Counted from the stretch's first letter, positions 45,246 through 55,799 are shown. The stretch: 64,000 nt of DNA from Portulaca oleracea (GCA_029582165.1 CM055871.1:4409501-4473500), one strand, 5' to 3'. Notes: generated by a model not told the origin, from the letters alone. Numbers and translations: made by a program.

Positions 45246-45919
45246 CCTAAAATTCGAACCGCGGAAGGAAAAGATGCATGGAATGAGGAACCCTTAGCCC
45301 AAGGCAAGGGTTGATCATCATAGATAAGTTATGTAAAATGTTATCTTTTGACAAAATAGGGTTGATGTTGTGCTTGTTGGCAACACGTACGTACGTCTGA
45401 GGAGTTTTGGGCACATCTTCTTATATGCGAACTACTAATGATAATATGTCGTGTTTCATAACTAAGAATGTCAAGCAGTACATCATGAATAAACACTCTT
45501 CGTCATTAAAGTTAGCATACAGAGAATAAACTAATAAGCCAATGTATATATAAAACAATATATTTATTATATGAAATTAATATATTATCTATATTTGATG
45601 TCATACATGTAGGAAGGCATGCAAATATATATAATCATATCTTTGAATTCCTTGCATTTATTTATTTATTAATTTTTTGATAGAAGAATTCCTTGTAATT
45701 TAAGGCCCTCTAGTTTGATTCAATAGTTGCCATCATGAACACTGTGAAGACCCTTCAACAAAGCTAAAAATGCAAGAATTTTCTTCTTCTGTTTTTGTTA
45801 GGAAAAGAAAGATTCTGACGTCATAGGTATATATCTTGAACAATGAACATCGGTATATAAACGTATAGTACTCCCCCTCTAATGTACTCCCTCATTTATG
45901 TCGAATCTAGAAAAAATAA
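45246..45919. other. Spacer, nothing recognised
   Basis: The start (to about 45310) is the right part of the split repeat. ACTCCCCCTCTAATGTACTCC near 45871 is a Stowaway-like terminal fragment. Confidence 0.35.
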
Positions 45920-46498
45920 TGTTAGGAAATAATAGCAAGGTAACAGCGGAAGTGAAAACTAATAATTGAGATGACGGAAATTATGACAAAATTCAAGAAC
46001 CAAAAATAAGCGATGAGACAACACAAGGTTTACATGGGAAACCGAAGAACTCGGTGAAAAACCCACGGACGGCGACAGCCAGAAAAATAATCCACTATGA
46101 GAAAGGAGGAATACAACCCGATTACTATCACAGGGTGTGATGCGATCAACAAAAGAGGAGATTACAACACAAATCTCTCTCACTCTCAACTCTCAATCTT
46201 TCTCTCTTGGGATACACTTGGGAAAATATTGGTGAGACCCTTCTCTCTCTCAATATTTTCTCCCTCTCTAACTCTCTGTCACTCAGCCATTTGCCGTTCG
46301 ACGTGAAATAAAGTGGAGATTGTGAACCCTATTTATCGGGTGCCTAGGAGAAGAAATAGAGTCAGATTAAAACTCAAGTAACAACAAGTAGTATCTGACT
46401 TGAACAGGGAATTAGAATTAGATTAAAATTATATCCTCTGTCCATTCTTCACAGGTTCTGGACCCCACCGAGGATCCAATGGGTCACAAAACCCAACA
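45920..46498 (-). repeat. Copia LTR, subfamily B, minus orientation
   Basis: On the minus strand it runs from TGTTGGGTTTTGTGACCCAT to TTATTTCCTAACA, 579 bp. It is preceded in that orientation by a purine-rich GGTCCGAGGTGGAGTT (polypurine tract), so it is the 3' LTR of a minus-strand element. Confidence 0.8.
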
Positions 46499-47105
46499 AA
46501 CTCCACCTCGGACCATGATCCGAGTCATCGGTCCAGATAAACATCTTCACTGTCGCCATCAACACACCCCTCCACAAGATGTAGCCCAGCAGAGCTCTCA
46601 AGCGGTTATATGTCGCTACCTGGGTGCTTGTTTAAGACCATCTGTGTTGTCGACCTCATCAAGGTTTGAGACTGCCTCTGCAGTTCTCGTCACTGTAGAC
46701 CTCTGTAGGGTGTATAGGCTGCCCTTTTTGGTTCCCTTCATCTAAACCATGGAACCCCTGCGTGCTTTTGGGACACCATTTTCTCCTTTGTACCTGCAAC
46801 TGTTAGCCTTAAGAGTACCTAAAGACATCAAATTCCAGATTATGTTAGGAATGTCACAAACCTCTTTCACGGTTCTACCATCATCCTTAACACTAAACCC
46901 CTCTGCATCTGACTTGTACTCAACACAGTTTGCGGTCCGAGTTTTGGTGCGGTTATTCTTACTACCTTGCTTCTGGTCTCTGTGCTTTGTCCAACAGTCA
47001 ATGTCGCCCTTTAGGCAATTCACACAGCTCCCATGTATGAGTTTTCTGTAGACTCTCAGCACATATGTGATCTTAGCATTAGCTTCTTTAGTATACCGTG
47101 CTGAG
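46499..47105 (-). pseudogene. Copia body, minus strand, internally deleted
   Basis: It reads, on the minus strand, a zinc-knuckle region (NCLKGDIDCWTKHRDQKQGS), the protease/pre-integrase stretch (VCDIPNIIWNLMSLGTLKAN, NGVPKARRGSM) and SLYTLQRSTVTRTAEAVSNL, then jumps to an RT scrap GLKQAP and on to the polypurine tract. Integrase and most of RT and RNase H are missing. The jump point is the same as in the plus-strand copy at 49560-49730. Confidence 0.75.
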
Positions 47106-48262
47106 AGTCTGATACCTTTATGTTAAGACAAGGGTACACAAGGAGTCATTATGACAATTGTGTGTACTTCAGGCAAGTTAGTAATGGGTCTTTCATTTAT
47201 TTACTATTGTACGTTGATGACATGTTGATTGCCTCCAGGGATATGTCATTAATCAAGAAGATAAAATCTCAACTCAACTAGGAGTTTGAGATGAAAGACC
47301 TCAGAGCGGTGAAGAAGATTTGGGGAATGGAAATCCAAAGAGATAGAAAGGCAGGGAAGTTATTCCTGTCTCAGAAGAGGTATCTAGAGAAGGTGTTAGA
47401 CAGATTCAACATGAGAAACTGTAAGGCAGTTTCAACACCCTAAGCTGCACACTTCAAGTTGTCTCGATAGAATTGCCTTAAATCTGAATTTGAGGTAAGA
47501 AGGATGTCTAATGTTCCCTATGCTAGTGCAGTTGGTAGTTTGATGTATGCTATGGTGTGCACTGGACATGACCTGTCCTATGCAGTTAGTGTGGTGAGTA
47601 GATATACGTAGAATCCAGGGAAGGAGCATTGGGAAGGAGTGAAGTGGATCCTTCGCTATGTGAAGAGCACCTTGGAGAAGGGCATCATGTACGATAGAGG
47701 CAGTGCTGCAATGTTTAATGTTGCAGGTTATGTGGATGTTGATTATGGTGGAGATCTGGATAGGAGACACTCAATTTGAAGGTACGTGTTTGCTATGTGT
47801 AGTGAAGCAGTATCTTGGAAGGCGTCACTTCAATCTATAGCAGACCTCTCTACTATTGAGGTTGAATATATTGCTGCTATAGAAGGGGTGAAGGAGGTCA
47901 TTTGGTTGAGAGGTTTGATCATGGAGATTGGAGTAGCACAGGGCGAGACCATGGTTTATTATTATTAAGATAGTCAGAATGTTATTCATCTGACCAAGAA
48001 TGACACTTACCATTCAAAGACCAAGCATATAAGCTTCAGGTAACACTTCATCAGAGATATAGCTGTTGTAGGTGAGATTGTGGTGAAGAAGGTGCACACT
48101 TATGATCATCCTGCGGATATGTTAACCAAGCCTTTATCTATAGCTAAGTTCGAACAGTTGGCATTTTGAGCATGTGAGAACCCAATGGAGGGGGTGTGTT
48201 AATGCCGACAGACGAGGTGCTTATTTGGACCAATAACACAGATCGTGGCTCAAGGTGGAGAT
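47106..48262 (+). pseudogene. Copia RT and RNase H end, TNT1-94-like, with stops
   Basis: Plus-strand codons include GSFIYLLLYVDDMLIASRDM (RT active site YVDD), FEMKDLRAVKKIWGMEIQRD, SQKRYLEKVLDRFNMRNC, NVPYASAVGSLMYAMVCTGH, HWEGVKWILRYVKSTLEKGI and RNase H pieces with STIEVEYIAA, DSQNVIHLTKND and HPADMLTKPL. At least six stops interrupt it. It ends at polypurine tract CAAGGTGGAGAT before an LTR. Confidence 0.85.
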
Positions 48263-48997
48263 TGTTGGGTTTATGGCCCATTGGATTCGAAAGGTCCAGT
48301 TTGCGGGAGAAAGCAAGACGCCACCTGCGCCAGAAGAGACGCGAGGCGCGCCTCGATCAATGAGCAAGAAGTGCCACATGCAACCCGCGCCTCAGGGCGC
48401 GACTCACTTCGGTCATAGACACCTCCCGCGTATCTCCCAGATGGAACAGAAATCTCGTAGTTCGAAGACGCCACCTTTGTCGCGCCAGGCGCTACCCGCG
48501 CCTCTGAGTATCGTATCTCGCGTTGTTGACCTTTTCGAGTCTGCATTCTAGTTGGCTTCTACGAGTGTTTGTTTGAGTTTTAATGTAACGTTATTTTTTT
48601 CTCCTAGCCACTCTATAAATAGGGTTCAGTTTTCTTCACTTTATTAATTGATTAGATCGTAGAGAAAATATTGAGAGGGACACAGTTTCACCAATATTTT
48701 CCCAGTGTTATCCCGAGTGATTGTGAGTTGAGAGTTTGAGAGATTTTTACCATAATTTCCTTTGTTGATCGCATCACACCCTGTGATAGTGATCGGGTTG
48801 TACTCCTCCTTTCTTATAGTGGATTATTTTCTGGTTGTCCCCGTCCGTGAGTTTTTCTCCGAGTTCTTCAGTTTCCCACGTAAACCTGGTGTTCGATTTA
48901 TCGCTTATTTTTTTTGTTCCTGAATTTTTTCGTAATTTTCGTCATCTCAATTTTATTTATTTTCGCTTCCGCTGTTATCTTGCTATTTTCTCTAACA
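48263..48997 (+). repeat. Copia LTR, subfamily A, plus; shared by two bodies
   Basis: It runs from TGTTGGGTTTATGGCCCATT to TTTTCTCTAACA, 735 bp, with a GC-rich GCGCGCC-containing centre and TATAAATAG near 48614. It has a polypurine tract on its left and a primer-binding site (TGGTATCAGAGC at 49000) on its right. It is therefore both the 3' LTR of the left body and the 5' LTR of the right body. Frames of 91-98 codons across its GC-rich part are artefacts. Confidence 0.85.
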
Positions 48998-49828
48998 TGT
49001 GGTATCAGAGCAACGTGGAGATGGCTTCAATCATGAAGTGCAAGATTCCAAAATTCGATGAAACAAGGAGACTGCAGTTGAAGGCAATCCTGATTCAGCA
49101 CGAGGTAAGGGATGTGATTAAGTATCCCTACACGGAGACCGACGCAACGATGAGCAATGAGAACTTCAAAAAAAGCTACAGAGAGAGAACCAGGGCAGCC
49201 TGAGTTCGAGGTGGAGCAGGTTGAGGCTTAAGGTGGAGCTGCTGGAACCTGTAGTCAGCAGCAAGCCGCTGATGATGCTCCTGAAACAGGTCAAGTTGAT
49301 GAGCCTAAGATCGAGACTGATGCTCCTCGGGAGGAGGAGTAACCAAGCATGGCAAGAGATCGTCCCTGGAGGGAGATCAGGAGACCGACACGGTATATTG
49401 AAGAATGGGTGCACAAGAAGGGCCATATAGAGAGTGACTATTGGAGAAAGCTGAGAGACCAGAAGCAGGGTAGTCAGGATAACCGCACCAAAGCTGGTAC
49501 CGCAAACTGCGTTGAGGTTAACGGTTGCAGGTACAAAACAGAAGATGGTGTCCCAAAAGCGTGCAAGGGTTCCATGGTTCGGATGAAGAGAGCCAGGAAG
49601 GGCAGCCTATACACCCTACAGGAGTCTACAGTAACGAGAACTGCAGAGGCGGTTTCAAACCTTGATGAGTTCGACAACACAGGTGGTCTCAAACAGGCAT
49701 CCAGGCAGCGGTATATGATGTTTACCGCTTGAGTGCCCTACGGGGTTACGCCCTTTGAAAGGGCTTATTGATTGAGACAGACAAGATGTTTATCTGGACA
49801 GACTCGGATCATGGTCCAAGGTGGAGTT
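48998..49828 (+). pseudogene. Scrambled, deleted copia body
   Basis: After the primer-binding site comes the gag start (MASIMKCKIPKFDETRRLQL). It is followed directly by text that in relatives lies between integrase and RT (PSMARDRPWREIRRPTRYIE), then a zinc-knuckle-like piece (KKGHIESDYWRKLRDQKQGS), then pre-integrase (GVPKACKGSMVRM, SLYTLQESTVTRTAEA), then the RT scrap GLKQASRQRYMMFTA and the polypurine tract. The order is not collinear with a normal copia polyprotein and stops are present. Confidence 0.75.
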
Positions 49829-50542
49829 AGTTGGGTTTTGTGGCCCATTGGATCCTCGGTAGGTCCAGAACGAGAGAAGAATCGGCAATGGAGAGGAGAC
49901 ACTGCCAGTGCCTATGTTGCAGAGACGGAGAGGACTAGGCGCTGGTCCCTCCCCTTTGGTTGCTGCCAGCGGCTAGCATAGAGGCCCTCAATCAAGAGAC
50001 GCTACTAGCGCCTTCCATGTTGGTGTTCTGCGGTGGCGGGGCTTTCCTTTTTGTTATTATAGTTATTTGTAGTTTAACCTAATTTTCTTCTCTCACCATT
50101 AGTATAAATATTATACATGTACCTCCACCTAATTCACGGCGACGTCGATCAACGACGAACGACGAACGACGATCGAGTGACAGAGAGTCAAAGAGAGAGA
50201 AAATATTGAGAGAGAAAAGGGTCTCACCAATATTTTCCCAAGTGTATCCTGAGAGAGAGAGATTGAGAATGAGAATGAGAGAGATTTGTGTTATAATCTC
50301 CTCTGTTGTTGATCGCATCAAAACCCTGTGATAGTGATCGGGTTGTACTCCTCCTGTCTTATAGTGGATTATTTTTTTGTTGTCGCCGTCCGTGGGTTTT
50401 TCTCCTAGTTCTTCGGTTTCCCACATAAACCTAGTGTTCGATTTATCGCTTATTTTTTTGGTTCCTGAATTTTGTCGTAATTTCCGTCATCTCAATTTTA
50501 TTTATTTTCGCTTCCGCTGTTACCTTGCTATTTTCTCTAACA
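49829..50542 (+). repeat. Copia LTR, subfamily B, plus orientation
   Basis: It runs from AGTTGGGTTTTGTGGCCCAT (TG now AG) to TTTTCTCTAACA, 714 bp. It shares the GATCCTCGGTAGGTCCAGAA start with the minus-strand B copy at 45920. It has a GC-rich centre with AGGCGCTGG and GACGCTACTAGCGCC words. The right flank is GTCCT, inside a minus-strand gag fragment. Confidence 0.8.
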
Positions 50543-50698
50543 GTCCTCATGTCAGGATACTCAATCACATCCTGTAACCCATGTTGAATCAGGACTGCCT
50601 CTTCAATAGTATCCACATGGTGAAACTCCTCGTTCCATCAAATTTTAGAATATCACACTTCATAATTGAAGCCATCTCCACCTTGCTCTAATACCACT
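50543..50698 (-). pseudogene. Start of a minus-strand copia gag with primer-binding site
   Basis: Reading on the minus strand from 50698: GTGGTATTAGAGCAAGG (a decayed primer-binding site), then ATGGCTTCAATTATGAAGTG, matching the plus gag at 49021. It breaks off at the plus-strand LTR end at 50542. Confidence 0.7.
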
Positions 50699-51426
50699 TG
50701 TTAGGAAAATAAGTGCAAGGTTATAGCGGAAGCGAATATAAATGAGATGACGGAAACTACGACAAAATTCAGGAACGAAAAATAAGCAATAAAATGAACA
50801 CCAGGTATACGTAGGAAACCGAAGAACTCGGAGGAAAACTCACGGATGGCGACGGCCAGAAAAATAATCCACAATGAAATGGGAGGAGTATAATCACTAT
50901 CACAAGGTATGATGTGATCCATAAAGGATATTACAGTACACGTACATCTCTCAAACTTTCAACTCAACTCTCTCGGGATAACACTGGGAAAATATTGGTG
51001 AAACTGTATCTCTCTCAATATTTTCTCTCTGATCTAATCGATGAATAAAGTGGAGAAAACTGAATCCTATTTATAGGGCAGTTAGGAGAAAAAAATAGAG
51101 TTACATTAAAAGTCAAACAAACGCTCGTAGAAGCCGACTAGAACGCAGACTCGAAAAGGTCAACGGCGCGAGACACAACACTCAGAGGCGCAGGTATCGC
51201 CTGGTGTGACATGGGTGGCATCTCCAAACTTCGAGATTTATGTTCCATCTGGGAGAGACGCGGGAGGCGTCTATCACTGAAGTGAGTCGCGCCCCCTAGC
51301 GTGGGTCGCGTGCGACACTTCTTGCTCTCTGACCGAGGCGTGCCTCGTGTCTCTCCTGGCGCAGGTGGTGCCTCACTTTCTTCCACAAATTGGACCTCGC
51401 GGATCTAATGGGCCATAAACCCAACA
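50699..51426 (-). repeat. Copia LTR, subfamily A, minus orientation
   Basis: On the minus strand it runs from TGTTGGGTTTATGGCCCATT to TTTTCCTAACA, 728 bp. It is the inverted relative of 48263-48997, including the GC-rich GCGCC-containing centre. It is followed by the primer-binding site of the minus gag, so it is a 5' LTR. Confidence 0.8.
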
Positions 51427-52350
51427 TTTTTGTTAACTAAGTATATGTATTTTGAAAACATATGTGGCCCATTTAAATTAGGATGATGATACGCGTTTTT
51501 CCCCAACTCTATGTGTCTTACCATTCACTAAATTGGTATTTCATATGATTTTCGGCATTAATTGTTTAATAGTAATTACTAATTATTAATTATGAGAAGC
51601 TTAGAATGCATAGATGGTGTCAATGAGCACAAATGATACCCTAATAGAATTAACCCATTTCGTTAAGCTTATTTTAAAAGTTTATTGAAATATAAAAAAT
51701 AATAGATAAAAGTATAACTTTATACAATTTATTATATAATATTAATATAGTTATAGAATTTAATGATATCATTTAAGTTCATCTTTATATATAATAATAT
51801 GGTTTGAATGACAGGGCAAGACGCTTAAAAGTGTACAATTGGACATTTCTAGAAAGACAAGACACTTGGTCCGTATTTTGTTTAACTTTTTACAACCTTT
51901 AGTGCTAGCTATATTTTAATTATTATCGTCTATTAATATATTTTTTAAAATACATAAATATATTTCTATGAAAATATTTTTTTAATATAAATACATTAAT
52001 AATAATTTTAAGGAATAGATTAAAAAAATCCGTCAAATAAAAACAGCAATAAGTACAAATGAGGGAGAACTACAAACATAGACAGGTGAAAGCCATAGAA
52101 ATTTCCTAAGTTTTCAAGAATCGATCAATGAAACAAAGGTATATATGAGTCAGCCAAGAGACGATGTCAACTACATAATGCCCTCAAAACTACATCCTAT
52201 CTGTATCTACACATTCAGTGGGTAATGTTATGTTATTGTTGGCATGTCAAACTACATGCATGCGCATGCCTTTAATTAGTTGGTACTTTTATGGTCCCAC
52301 GTTTCTTTTGAATTAATCCAAATTCAACAATAACCCTCTTTGATTCTCTC
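51427..52350. repeat. Spacer with copy 1 of a ~370-bp unclassified repeat
   Basis: About 51475-51840 matches about 53445-53815 in order: GGATGATGATAC/GGGTGATGATACC, AATTGGTATTT/AATTAGTATTT, CGTTAAGCTTATTTTAA/CGTTAAACTTATTTTAA, and a TATATAATAATATG/TATATAATAACATA end. Neither has clear terminal repeats. The rest is the promoter flank of the next gene. Confidence 0.55.
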
Positions 52351-52352
52351 TC

Positions 52353-52360
52353 TCTATATA
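52353..52360 (+). promoter_or_regulatory. TATA box of the small two-exon gene
   Basis: CTCTATATAGAC centred at 52355-52360, after a CT-rich run, lies about 70 bp before ATG 52427. This spacing favours that ATG over the one at 52367, which would sit inside or before the expected transcript start. Confidence 0.5.
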
Positions 52361-52426
52361 GACAGTATGCAACAGACATGCATGAGAAGATTGAAAAAAT
52401 ATACAAAGCTTAATCACTTGAATTCG

Positions 52427-54007
52427 ATGAACATGTCAATGGAGGACTCAATGAGCTCCACAAACCAAACCCTAAACTCATTTTCAGGAGGAAATCTTGA
52501 GTTTTCTTCCCAGATTTCTGCTGCTGTTAGCTCTGACTCTGAATTGCTATGCTCACTCTTGTTCTCAGATGTTCCTCTTTCTTCTTATTCTTCCACATCA
52601 ACAGAAAATGGCTGTGGTTTATCAGAGAGATCGGTTGTGAAAAGGAGAAAGATTAATGCAAGTTTTGTTGATCGTGATCTGGAGGACACTGCTTGCTCCC
52701 CTGATCTTGGTTCTAAGGTAAGCTGCAAAATTATCTATGTTTATGATCATTTCATTGCAAGTTTTAACTAATATATTTCTTTAAGTAATACAACATTTTC
52801 AATCTATTTGTTGTGCTTATCTTCAAAGTTAGACATTCATGCAAATACACGGACATGAACTAATTTTATACAATTATACGTGATGTCGTACCTATGGAAT
52901 TCAGTTATATTATTTGTTTTAATGTACCAAAACAGTAATTCTTATGTAAGACCGTCTTACCATAAATTTATCATAACACGTAGAATTTTGTGGTGACTAT
53001 TTATTAATGAAGGGGTGACTAATAATTTATTTGAACTAACTCAGGTAAAAGTTACCCCATAATAAATTATTAGTCATATTCGTGTTAAAAAGTCATTCTA
53101 ATATCACTTATTAGTCATAGTAAAATATTAAAAATGTCACTCTAAAATGAGTCCGTCTCACGATAAATTTATATGAGACGGTCTTACACTAGAATTTGCG
53201 GTACCAAAAATATACTCTTTTTACATTAGAATTGAAAGACATGTAATAAATGTCTTGTACGAAGAATCATATTATTTTTTATAGTTATAGGGTTGAGGTA
53301 GGTTGATTTAAATAAACTGATCAAGCTGTATCTAGATGTGGCAAATGTGTCATATATGTAGGTTTGGATACATAGGTTAAGTAGTTTTTGAGTCGGGTTT
53401 GGTCTGGCTTAAGGCCTGCAATTTGGGTTTTAAGTAAAAATTAATTGGGTGATGATACCGAATTACCAATCATGTTCCAAGATATTTTTTACATCTTATG
53501 CTTCACCGAATTAGTATTTTTTATGATTTCTGACACTATTTTTTTAACAGTAATTATTACTTATCAATTATAAAAAGTTTGGGATGTGTAGGCTGTATCA
53601 ATTGAGATAACAAATACCTTAATCGAACCAACCCCTTCCGTTAAACTTATTTTAAGAAATTTTAATATACAAAAATAATGAATAAATGTATAACTTTTTA
53701 TGAAATTTATATGTTATACTCAATCATAATATTTACTGTAGTTTCTCTTAATATATAATAACATAATTTTAATGATAAAAACGGGTCATTTAAAAAGTGT
53801 CCTGACTCATATCATTTTCCATAAATTAACGAATGTCTTATCTGGGATGGGTTTTTTTATTCACAGGCAATGAGAAGTATCTGCGATGAAACTGGTGAAG
53901 TAATTTCAGCTGATTTTAACAGGGAAGACATTGTTACATGCAGAGCACTAAGAGAAAAAGGGCTTTGCCTGGTTCCCATATCAGTGCTATTCAACCTTTG
54001 TGAATAA
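52427..54007 (+). CDS. Small two-exon gene with bHLH-tail-like C-terminus, no bHLH domain
   Basis: Exon 1 52427-52717 (MNMSMEDSMSSTNQTLNSFS, Ser-rich, LCSLLFSDVPLSSYSSTSTE, basic VVKRRKINASF) joins at AAG|GTAAGC and CACAG|GCA to exon 2 53867-54007 (AMRSICDETGEVISADFN, CRALREKGLCLVPISVLFNL), giving about 143 residues. KGLCLVPIS resembles the tail of several plant bHLH factors (KGLCLMPI or RGLCLVPIS), and a Ser-rich N-terminus also fits. No helix-loop-helix segment is visible in the exons or the 1.15-kb intron. It may be a gene whose bHLH exons were lost, or a separate small protein. KRRK could act as a nuclear signal. The coding frame is intact. Confidence 0.5.
52938..53195. mobile_element. 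MITE with TAAGACCGTCT ends inside the intron
   Basis: The ends ATTCTTATGTAAGACCGTCT and (reverse complement) ATTCTAGTGTAAGACCGTCT, each followed by ATAAATTTAT, are strong inverted repeats. The interior contains ACTAATAATTTATT and ATTAGTCATAGTAAAATATT. A diverged relative is at 9630-9890. Confidence 0.75.
53445..53815. repeat. Copy 2 of the ~370-bp unclassified repeat
   Basis: This intronic partner of 51475-51840 is in the same orientation. Shared words are listed there. It lies just before the acceptor of exon 2. Confidence 0.55.
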
Positions 54008-54095
54008 ACACATATATATAGCAAGGGCTACCATCTCATGAAAAGGAGCTTAATTGGTTTTCAAACTATGTTGGGACTCAGCCGGGCCTCGAAAA

Positions 54096-54701
54096 TGTTG
54101 GATTTTGATATGTGGAGCTTGAATTATGAATTTGGAAAGGCGTGAAGCACGAACCAGAGCAACACAGGTGGAATCTAAGCTGGCACGGGTCGTGTGGCTG
54201 ATCGAGCAGAGAGCAAGGAAACGAGAGAAGCGATTGACACGGATTGTGTCAGACTTGAGTAGGTGTCGTTTTCAGCTTCCCAATTCGCGATGATTCTGTT
54301 TTCCTAATCTGAGTTGATTTCAGATTCTGCTGCTGATTTTATGGAGTTGCTTGGTGACCAATGAGTTCTTATTAAGGTAATAGAGACCGGCTGTTAGGTT
54401 TATTTGTATTCAATTGAGAGTGTTTCATCTTACAATAAGATATTGACCTAGTAATCTTTATATCCCTGAGGAGTTGTATAAGGTTCATTTGTGAATGTTG
54501 AGTTCTCAGCTTGTAACTCGAGCGAGATTGTGAGAGTTTGTGTGGAGATCTGACAATCTCTGAAACACTATTGTAATCTTCTAATAATGCATCGTTTATG
54601 ATTTTTTTTTTCCCGATTTAGGTTTTCGACGTTAATTTCTTCTGTTAAATCTTTATCATTTTGCCTTGTTTGTTTGCTAACAACAATGAGAATTTCTAAC
54701 A
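54096..54701 (+). mobile_element. Solo LTR with perfect 5-bp target duplication
   Basis: The unit begins TGTTGGATTTTGATATGTGG and ends GAATTTCTAACA (TG...CA), 606 bp, and is flanked by GAAAA at 54091-54095 and 54702-54706. A late region with AATAAGAT and TATTGTAATC looks like an LTR polyadenylation area. No internal body is present, so it arose by LTR-LTR recombination. It is unrelated to the A and B LTRs by eye apart from the TGTTGG/TAACA ends. It begins 88 bp after the stop of the small gene and may affect its 3' end. Confidence 0.88.
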
Positions 54702-54902
54702 GAAAAAATGGGTAAATGGTAGAAGTTCCATATGAGTTGAATAGAAAGTACTTTGACCAAAAAATTCAAGGTAATGGATCATAGATCCAGTTCCTATACA
54801 AACTTATTTGTCTACCCAATGTGGGACACCAACCCACACCTGAAATTCACAAAGGGACAAAAAAGAGACAAGAATCAAGCATTTTTGTAGTTGTTTTATT
54901 AA

Positions 54903-55796
54903 TTGATATCTCTTCCAGATGTTGGCATGGCGATAACGTTACTATTCATGGAGTCTCGTTCCCATCGGAGCACCAAGTCTACAAAAGGGAAATCATCACC
55001 CTCTAGGGATCCTTCAAGGAAGAAGGAAGGAAGAAAGTGCTTCAAATGTCATGGATATGGTCACTACCAATCTGAATGCCCCACGAAAAGGGTGATGACT
55101 CTTCAAGAGTTCAAGGAGATTGACAAAGAGGTTGAAGAAGTGCTCAAGGAACAAGAAGTGGAGATTTCGGAAGCACGTGAGGGCTATCTTGAAGTCCAAC
55201 CCGAGGAAGGAGAGTTGCTTGTCTTGAGGAGAGTACTTCATCCCCCCGAAGCTCCTCTTGACAACAACCAAAGGGTGATGCTTTTTCAATCACAATGCAA
55301 GGTCGGAGGCAAGGTCGTGGACTTCATCATTGATAGCGGGTGTTGTACCAATTTTGCCTCGGCATACATGGTAGAGAAACTCAACCTCCCAACCAATCCA
55401 CACCCCCGACCGTACCATCTCAAGTGGCTCGGTGATCGAGATGGCTTAAAGGTAACCCAACAAGTTCTAATTCATTGGTCAATGGGTTTTAAGTATAGTG
55501 ACTCTGTTTTATGTGATGTGGTGCCGATGAATGCGTGTCATTTACTTTTGGGGAGGCCTTGGCAATTTGACCGGGGCGTTGAACATGATGGCCGAAGGAA
55601 CACGTATTCCTTCCAACTTAGTCACGAAAGACTTACCCTGTGCCCTCTCGCACCCCACCAACTAACCATAGCTCAACCCGGGGTGGGAAGTAAGTTGAGG
55701 AACCTCCTCATTGAGAGAGAAACACGGGAAGAGAGTACCCATGGTGGGATGAGCATCCTTTGGCCTTGTCCTTCCCGTATGCTGAGCCTAAAGTGA
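54903..55796 (+). CDS. Gypsy gag C-end and aspartic protease, open 297 codons
   Basis: The knuckle CFKCHGYGHYQSEC (CX2CX4HX4C) lies near residue 52, a Glu-rich linker follows (EFKEIDKEVEEVLKEQEVEI), then the retropepsin site VDFIIDSGCCTNFAS (D-S-G, near residue 140), VLCDVVPMNACHLLLGRPWQ (the closing hydrophobic-G block) and FDRGVEHDGRRNTYSFQL. In gypsy elements the protease matures the polyprotein. The frame ends in SMLSLK-like text at a stop, with no RT following. The upstream gag is missing or out of frame. Confidence 0.8.
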   Translation: MISLPDVGMAITLLFMESRSHRSTKSTKGKSSPSRDPSRKKEGRKCFKCHGYGHYQSECPTKRVMTLQEFKEIDKEVEEVLKEQEVEISEAREGYLEVQPEEGELLVLRRVLHPPEAPLDNNQRVMLFQSQCKVGGKVVDFIIDSGCCTNFASAYMVEKLNLPTNPHPRPYHLKWLGDRDGLKVTQQVLIHWSMGFKYSDSVLCDVVPMNACHLLLGRPWQFDRGVEHDGRRNTYSFQLSHERLTLCPLAPHQLTIAQPGVGSKLRNLLIERETREESTHGGMSILWPCPSRMLSLK

Positions 55797-55799
55797 GTG

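Noticed and set aside
48255..48551. Overlapping 91-98-codon frames on both strands
   Set aside because: They fall in the GC-rich centre of a copia LTR, where stop codons are scarce by composition; the same holds for 51138-51386.
54821..55006. 61-codon frame overlapping the gypsy gag
   Set aside because: It is in another frame of the element and has no domain.
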